Assembly (NCBI GenBank): GCA_002424635.1
Contig: DIKT01000040.1
Coordinates: 1 to 20,031, forward strand
Origin: Desulfobulbaceae bacterium UBA5611
GTDB lineage: Bacteria; Desulfobacterota; Desulfobulbia; Desulfobulbales; Desulfocapsaceae
Reading direction: 5' to 3'
Length of the DNA stretch: 20,031 nucleotides
A program made the position numbers and the translations under genes. Positions 16,065-20,031 of this stretch are shown in pieces (positions within the stretch are counted from its first letter, which is position 1; each line of letters begins with the position of its first letter). Under the pieces are notes generated by a model. The model was not told the DNA's origin. It searched no databases and saw only the letters and a list, made by a program, of their open reading frames with translations.

Positions 16065-17096
16065 ATGAACGAGGAACTGCAGCAGATCTTTAACTGTGCA
16101 CCCTGTTCCATTTCTTATATTGACAGAGAAATGCGGATCATCCGGTTAAATCCGCGCATGGAAGCCCTGGTCGGCCTGAAATCAGAGGAAGCCCGGGGTC
16201 GGCACTGCTATGACTGCTGGGGCCAATATGCCGGGGATGGCAGCCGGCATGGAATAGAAAGAATATGTGATGACTGTCAGGTTCCGGCCACCTTACTGGA
16301 TGGCCGCCAACGTTCATACGAGAAAAGGATAGGCCTGAAGACCTTTGAGATCAGCACCAATCCAGTCTACGCCAAAAACGAAATTATCGGGGCAATGGAA
16401 GTTGGTCTTGATATCACTGATAGAAAAACCGCCGAAGACAAGCAGGCCCACGACCACGAACAATTACAACGCTTGACGGCACGCCTGATCGAGGCCGAGG
16501 AAACTGAACGCCGCCATATAGCCCGGCAGTTGCATGATGAAATCGGGCAGCAACTGACTGTACTGGGTCTTAATCTGCATATGCTCGGACAAAGTGGCCA
16601 GCCGGGGCAACGCCAACGTATTGACGACTCCCTTGATTTAGTGGCCAGTATGACCAGGCAAATACGTGACATCATGGCCGATCTCAGACCGCCGGTCCTT
16701 GATGACTATGGCCTGCGGGCAGCGTTGCGCTGGTACGGCCCTCTTTTCACCGCCCGTACCGGTATCGGCGTCATCGTCCTGGCCAGTATTCCCCGGCTGC
16801 CGGCCAACCTGGAGATCACCCTGTTTCGCATTACGCAGGAAGCGCTGAATAATGTCCTGAAGCACGCTCAGGCCACCGAAGTAGAGATCTATTGCTCCCT
16901 GGAGAATCAGCTGTTAGCGCTGGCGATCCATGATAATGGCGGCGGCATTCAGCAAATAAGCAATAACATATCATCACAGGAACAGACCTGGGGCCTGCTG
17001 TCCATGCGGGAAAGGATTGAATCCTTTGGCGGCAGGTTGATCATCACCCCGCGACCTGGCGGGGGGACCATCATCAAGGTGGAGGTGCAGATATGA
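16065..17096 (+). CDS. Soluble PAS-HisKA_3 sensor histidine kinase (NarX/NreB class)
   Basis: 343 residues without transmembrane segments, so cytoplasmic. A PAS domain occupies about 5-125 and ends in the usual DITDRK. It contains C11/C14 and, further on, C48, C51, C68 and C71 (CX2C-X16-CX2C). A coiled coil leads to the HisKA_3 dimerisation domain with phospho-acceptor H157 in ARQLHDEIGQQ and a DLRPPVLDDYGL segment. The ATPase domain has an EALNNVLKHA N-box, a DNGGGI motif and GLLSMRERIE. NreB, of the same class, binds an oxygen-labile [4Fe-4S] cluster through four PAS cysteines (CX2C-X11-CX2C), so O2 or redox sensing is plausible but unproven here. ATG 16065 is preferred over the adjoining TTG 16062. 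The stop overlaps the start of the response regulator as ATGA, so the two form one coupled unit. Confidence 0.92.
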   Translation: MNEELQQIFNCAPCSISYIDREMRIIRLNPRMEALVGLKSEEARGRHCYDCWGQYAGDGSRHGIERICDDCQVPATLLDGRQRSYEKRIGLKTFEISTNPVYAKNEIIGAMEVGLDITDRKTAEDKQAHDHEQLQRLTARLIEAEETERRHIARQLHDEIGQQLTVLGLNLHMLGQSGQPGQRQRIDDSLDLVASMTRQIRDIMADLRPPVLDDYGLRAALRWYGPLFTARTGIGVIVLASIPRLPANLEITLFRITQEALNNVLKHAQATEVEIYCSLENQLLALAIHDNGGGIQQISNNISSQEQTWGLLSMRERIESFGGRLIITPRPGGGTIIKVEVQI

Positions 17097-17734
17097 ATTT
17101 ACGGCTGGCTCTGGTCGATGATCATGCCATCATTCGCGAGGGCCTGCGCTCTCTGCTTGAACGAAATCAGCTTTTTCAGATTGTAGGCGAGGCAGCAACG
17201 GGTCGTCAATGTCTGACCTTGATCGAAGAATGGCAGCCCGATGTGGTGATTATGGATATCGCCATGCCTGAGCTCAACGGCATAGAGACAACGCGGCTGA
17301 TCAAAGAGCAGTGGCCGCAGATCAAGGTTATTATCCTGTCGGTCCATTCCACCTCGGAACATATCTACCGCGCCTTTCAGGCCGGGGCCTCCAGCTATGT
17401 GCTGAAAGAATCCATCGGCACTGAGCTGTTAGGCGCCATTAATGCCGCCCGCTACAACAAGCGCTATCTGAGCCTGAGCATCCGGAACACCGATATTGAA
17501 ACAAACATTCTGTCCGCCGCCCGCTCTCCGGTTACCAGCTTGAGCAACCGGGAACGGCAGGTCCTGCAGTTGGTAGTCGAAGGCGCGACCAGCGTCTATA
17601 TTGCCGGACAACTCGACATCTCGCCCAAGACGGTCGAGACCTATAGAAGCCGGATCATGGAAAAACTCGACCTGCACGACATTCCCGCCCTCGTAAAGTT
17701 TGCCATCCAGCACCATCTGACCAGCATTGATTAA
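17093..17734 (+). CDS. NarL/LuxR-family response regulator
   Basis: 213 residues. The receiver (1-120) has D9-D10, phospho-acceptor D55, S83 and K105. A linker leads to a LuxR-type helix-turn-helix at about 145-205 (SNRERQVLQLVVEG ... ISPKTVETYRSRIMEKL). It should be phosphorylated by the kinase encoded immediately upstream, with which it shares ATGA; GGAGGTG at 17081-17087 is a strong ribosome site inside the kinase gene. Its targets are unknown. The first helix of the HTH reads SVYIAGQL where many relatives have NKEIA, a small deviation. An inverted repeat in the next intergenic region is a possible binding site for this regulator (inference). Confidence 0.95.
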   Translation: MNLRLALVDDHAIIREGLRSLLERNQLFQIVGEAATGRQCLTLIEEWQPDVVIMDIAMPELNGIETTRLIKEQWPQIKVIILSVHSTSEHIYRAFQAGASSYVLKESIGTELLGAINAARYNKRYLSLSIRNTDIETNILSAARSPVTSLSNRERQVLQLVVEGATSVYIAGQLDISPKTVETYRSRIMEKLDLHDIPALVKFAIQHHLTSID

Positions 17735-17785
17735 GCCCCATTATTCCAGTTAAAATTAGAACTTAAGCAAGTATTACCTCAAGTC

Positions 17786-17797
17786 AGGGTTTTCCCT
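17786..17797. promoter_or_regulatory. Inverted repeat AGGG-TTTT-CCCT, possible operator
   Basis: Four-base arms around TTTT, extended by GTC before and GAC three bases after, lie 52-63 bases after the response regulator stop and about 75 before the triple-CheW gene. Dimeric LuxR-type regulators bind short inverted repeats of this size (family knowledge); use by the adjacent regulator is inference. Confidence 0.35.
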
Positions 17798-17871
17798 ACA
17801 GACAGCAATGGGTATTTTATGGCATATCTTTTCTAGATTTTTAATTTTTTCTGGAAAAGAGGTCCATGCAT

Positions 17872-19404
17872 ATGGCGGAACAACTTTTTGCATCATTTAT
17901 TCTCGATCGAGAACAAGGGCTGGAGATTGCTATTGATGCCGAGAGTGTCACCGAGGCGACACCGATCACCGGCCATATTCAACCATTGCCCGCCAGTGTC
18001 CCCTTCCTTGAAGGCATCATGCATCTGCGCGATGCCGTCATTCCCATCATCAATCTGAAAAAACGGCTGGGCCTCAGTGCCACCACCTATGACCAGGATG
18101 CCAAAATTGCGGTGGTGATGCTGGCCAACCAGCGCTTCGGGCTGCTTTTTGATGATATCAAGGAGGTGCTGCGAATAGAAGAATCATTAATTCTGCCGGT
18201 GCAACCAGCCCTGCAGTCCCTCGATTACATCATCTCCAGCCTGATCACCCTCAAAAAAGAACAACGCACCCTCGAAATTCTGGATCTCAACAGAATCTTT
18301 CCCGACAATAGCCTGCTGATCAGCCACCCTGACGCGACCAAAGCCCCGCTTGAAGCCGGCCGCCTTAAAACCTATTCCCGCTATGTGATCTTCGCCGCCA
18401 ATGGCCGGCAATACGGGATCCCGGTCGAAAATTCCCGGGAAATAACCTTTCCGGCCGATATCAATAATCTGTTTAAGAGTGGCTGCCTGGAAGGAGCCCT
18501 GCAACTGCGCGGCCATACCATCCCGGTCATGAGCGCCGGCTCCCTGCTCAATGGCGGTCAGGTGGTAGCCGGCAGTACTGAATTACAGCGGATCCTGGTC
18601 ATGGCAACTGAATCCCTTATTTTCGGCATGATCATTGACGAGATCCTGGAGATCATGACCGTGGTCAATGAAGAGATCCTGGCCATGCCCACCAGGGCGG
18701 AGCTATCCATCACCGGGATCTATGAGCCTGTGCCGGGCCGCAACATCATGCTGCTTGATGTGGAAAATCTGATTACCTCGCAAAAAGAACTCCTGAAATC
18801 CATGGCCCGGATCAATTCCGAAGATGAAGATAATGCCAAAGCTGATGTGGTACGAGCCCGGCATCTGATCACCGAAAACTGCTACCTGATATTTACGATC
18901 GGTAAAAATTTTGCCATCGAACTGAAGGACATCCAGGAGATCATAGAGTGTGACATATTAATGTCGATTCCGGCCGCCACCGGTTTTGACTCGGAAGTCC
19001 TTAATCTGCGGGGCCAGATCATCCCGGTGATTAATCTGCGGCAATTCTATGGTTACCCGGAGCTAAAAAATAACAAGAACCAGAAAAACAGCTGCAAGCT
19101 CATCATTTGCCGGGATGGTAAACAGGTTATCGGTTTACAGGTCGATAGTATCGTCACGATCTACAAGCAGGAACAGTATTACCCGACCCCCTCGTTAAAC
19201 GCGCAGCTGCAGCCGAAAAAAGATACTCTTGACCGCCTTATTGAATTTACCGGGGAAGGTACCGTGACAGAACATGTGCTGGTAGTCAACACCCATAATA
19301 TGATCAACAATCACCTGCGCCAGAATATTTCCTCGCCCACTATTTTACAATATGAGGAAGTTGAAGTGGAGACGTCAGTTCCTAAAACCGAAAAAAGGAG
19401 TTAA
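17872..19404 (+). CDS. Triple-CheW domain protein
   Basis: 510 residues built from three CheW-like beta-barrel domains at about 5-145, 165-310 and 332-480. Each shows the CheW order: an opening strand (FASFILD, SRYVIFAANG, CYLIFTIGKN), the I-xx-V/I-x-E helix (AESVTEATPI, VENSREITFP, LKDIQEIIEC), an LRG/LRD turn followed by IPVINL or IPVMS, and an FGLLFDD/FGMIIDE/IGLQVDS segment. Domains 1 and 3 are closest to consensus (GIMHLRDAVIPIINL, LNLRGQIIPVINL). CheW couples chemoreceptors to CheA; three linked barrels could bridge several receptors or kinases (inference). Linkers at 310-330 and the tail after 480 are acidic. ATG 17872 is chosen over ATG 17866 because AAGAGG at 17857-17862 lies nine bases before it and only three before the other. 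The next gene starts two bases after the stop. Confidence 0.88.
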   Translation: MAEQLFASFILDREQGLEIAIDAESVTEATPITGHIQPLPASVPFLEGIMHLRDAVIPIINLKKRLGLSATTYDQDAKIAVVMLANQRFGLLFDDIKEVLRIEESLILPVQPALQSLDYIISSLITLKKEQRTLEILDLNRIFPDNSLLISHPDATKAPLEAGRLKTYSRYVIFAANGRQYGIPVENSREITFPADINNLFKSGCLEGALQLRGHTIPVMSAGSLLNGGQVVAGSTELQRILVMATESLIFGMIIDEILEIMTVVNEEILAMPTRAELSITGIYEPVPGRNIMLLDVENLITSQKELLKSMARINSEDEDNAKADVVRARHLITENCYLIFTIGKNFAIELKDIQEIIECDILMSIPAATGFDSEVLNLRGQIIPVINLRQFYGYPELKNNKNQKNSCKLIICRDGKQVIGLQVDSIVTIYKQEQYYPTPSLNAQLQPKKDTLDRLIEFTGEGTVTEHVLVVNTHNMINNHLRQNISSPTILQYEEVEVETSVPKTEKRS

Positions 19405-19406
19405 TT

Positions 19407-20031
19407 ATGGGTACTATGATAGCGAACAAAGCATTAAACGAAGGCTCCTGTTTTTCCATGCTGATGGAACCCAGCTATCTGGTGAATGACGAGATGGTCA
19501 TTACCTGGGCCAATCAGGCTTTTCTCAATGAGTTCAAGCTCGAGGCCAAGCAGATTGACGGCAAACATACCTGTGAGGAGCTCTGCCCGTCTCAACTCTG
19601 CGGCACCAAAGACTGTCCGGTCAACAAGGCCCGACGCCTGAACAAAATGGCCGAGGGCAAAGTAATGCATGCCGCTAAAGGCGGGGCCGTCTCCTGGTAT
19701 CAGTCCAAGGCCAGACCGATGGCGGATAATGGCGGCACTCTGGTCACCATGACCAATATTACCCAGGCGCAGGAGATGCAGGCCCGTTTGAGGCAGATGG
19801 AAACCGACCTCAATGTCATTCCCACTCCTATTATCGAGATGGATGTCAAGTTCACCATTACCTTTATCAATCCGGCCGGAGCAGCCGTCGTCGGCATGAG
19901 CCCAGATGACATAGTGGGCAAAAAGTGCTACGACCTGTTCAAGACCCCCCATTGCAAGACCGAAAAATGCGCCTGTGCCCGGGCCATGAAAACCGATTCC
20001 GTGGTCACTGAGGAAACCATTGCCCGGCCGG
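19407..20031 (+). CDS. Tandem Cys-rich PAS sensor protein (probable chemoreceptor or kinase), 3' partial
   Basis: The frame is open to the window end (208 residues). The start is ATG 19407 with AAAGGAG at 19394-19400, and the stop of the triple-CheW gene is only two bases upstream, so the two are one operon. Two PAS-like domains are visible: about 15-120 (ending TMTNITQAQEM) and from about 130 (PTPIIEMDVKFTITFINPAG). Both carry cysteines at identical spacing: C56, C65, C70 and C174, C183, C188 (C-X8-C-X4-C), plus C60 and C190. No transmembrane segment lies in the visible part, suggesting a cytoplasmic sensor. PAS domains of this type are common in deltaproteobacterial methyl-accepting chemotaxis proteins, and the CheW neighbour supports that, but the output domain is outside the window; a histidine kinase remains possible. 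Confidence 0.8.
   Translation, partial: MGTMIANKALNEGSCFSMLMEPSYLVNDEMVITWANQAFLNEFKLEAKQIDGKHTCEELCPSQLCGTKDCPVNKARRLNKMAEGKVMHAAKGGAVSWYQSKARPMADNGGTLVTMTNITQAQEMQARLRQMETDLNVIPTPIIEMDVKFTITFINPAGAAVVGMSPDDIVGKKCYDLFKTPHCKTEKCACARAMKTDSVVTEETIARP

Noticed and set aside
17820..17834. Sigma-54-like site (TGGCATATCTTTTCT) before the triple-CheW gene
   Set aside because: The GG element fits but the -12 GC is replaced by CT and the spacing match is poor.
1..20031. CRISPR array, prophage, insertion sequence or defence island
   Set aside because: No regularly spaced repeats, transposase, integrase or phage genes were seen. The window is ordinary chromosomal metabolism, envelope, repair and signalling.

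Overview
The window reads as chromosomal DNA of an anaerobic, Gram-negative deltaproteobacterium (Desulfobacterota, most like the Desulfobulbales). This placement is inference. It rests on the three-part glutamate synthase with ferredoxin domains, a haem-c sensing hybrid kinase, cysteine-rich PAS sensors and a class A PBP next to a Cys-rich protein. No mobile element, CRISPR array, tRNA or rRNA was seen.

Layout. (1) 1-5086, plus strand: a glutamate synthase operon split by domain. It has a glutaminase subunit (5' end off the window), a synthase subunit with two ferredoxin-type clusters, and a GXGXG domain fused to a GltD-like FAD/NAD(P) reductase with more Fe-S clusters. (2) 5085-5276: three consecutive stem-loops between converging operons; the outer two are copies of one element. 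(3) 5400-7856, minus strand: a class A penicillin-binding protein followed by a small Cys-rich protein. (4) 8149-12500, plus strand: a large LOG-domain protein of unknown function, then mutL. (5) 12495-15274: a stand-alone receiver protein (minus strand, probable ATC/ATT start) divergent from a membrane hybrid histidine kinase whose periplasmic domain carries a CXXCH haem site. (6) 15331-15960: a 3D-domain lipoprotein. (7) 16065-17734: a soluble PAS histidine kinase translationally coupled to a NarL-type response regulator. (8) 17872 to the end: a protein made of three CheW domains, followed two bases later by a protein with two Cys-rich PAS domains (3' end off the window).

How it fits together. 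The first part is nitrogen assimilation: glutamine amide nitrogen is moved to 2-oxoglutarate with electrons fed through Fe-S clusters. The middle is envelope and DNA maintenance. From 12.5 kb onward the window is mainly signal transduction, and its input domains (haem c, PAS with paired cysteines, tandem C-X8-C-X4-C PAS) all suggest redox, oxygen or small-ligand sensing that feeds transcription (NarL type) and chemotaxis-like signalling (CheW). The most unusual items are the stem-loop array, the non-canonical start of the receiver protein, the triple-CheW/tandem Cys-PAS pair with an inverted repeat upstream, and the 802-residue LOG protein.
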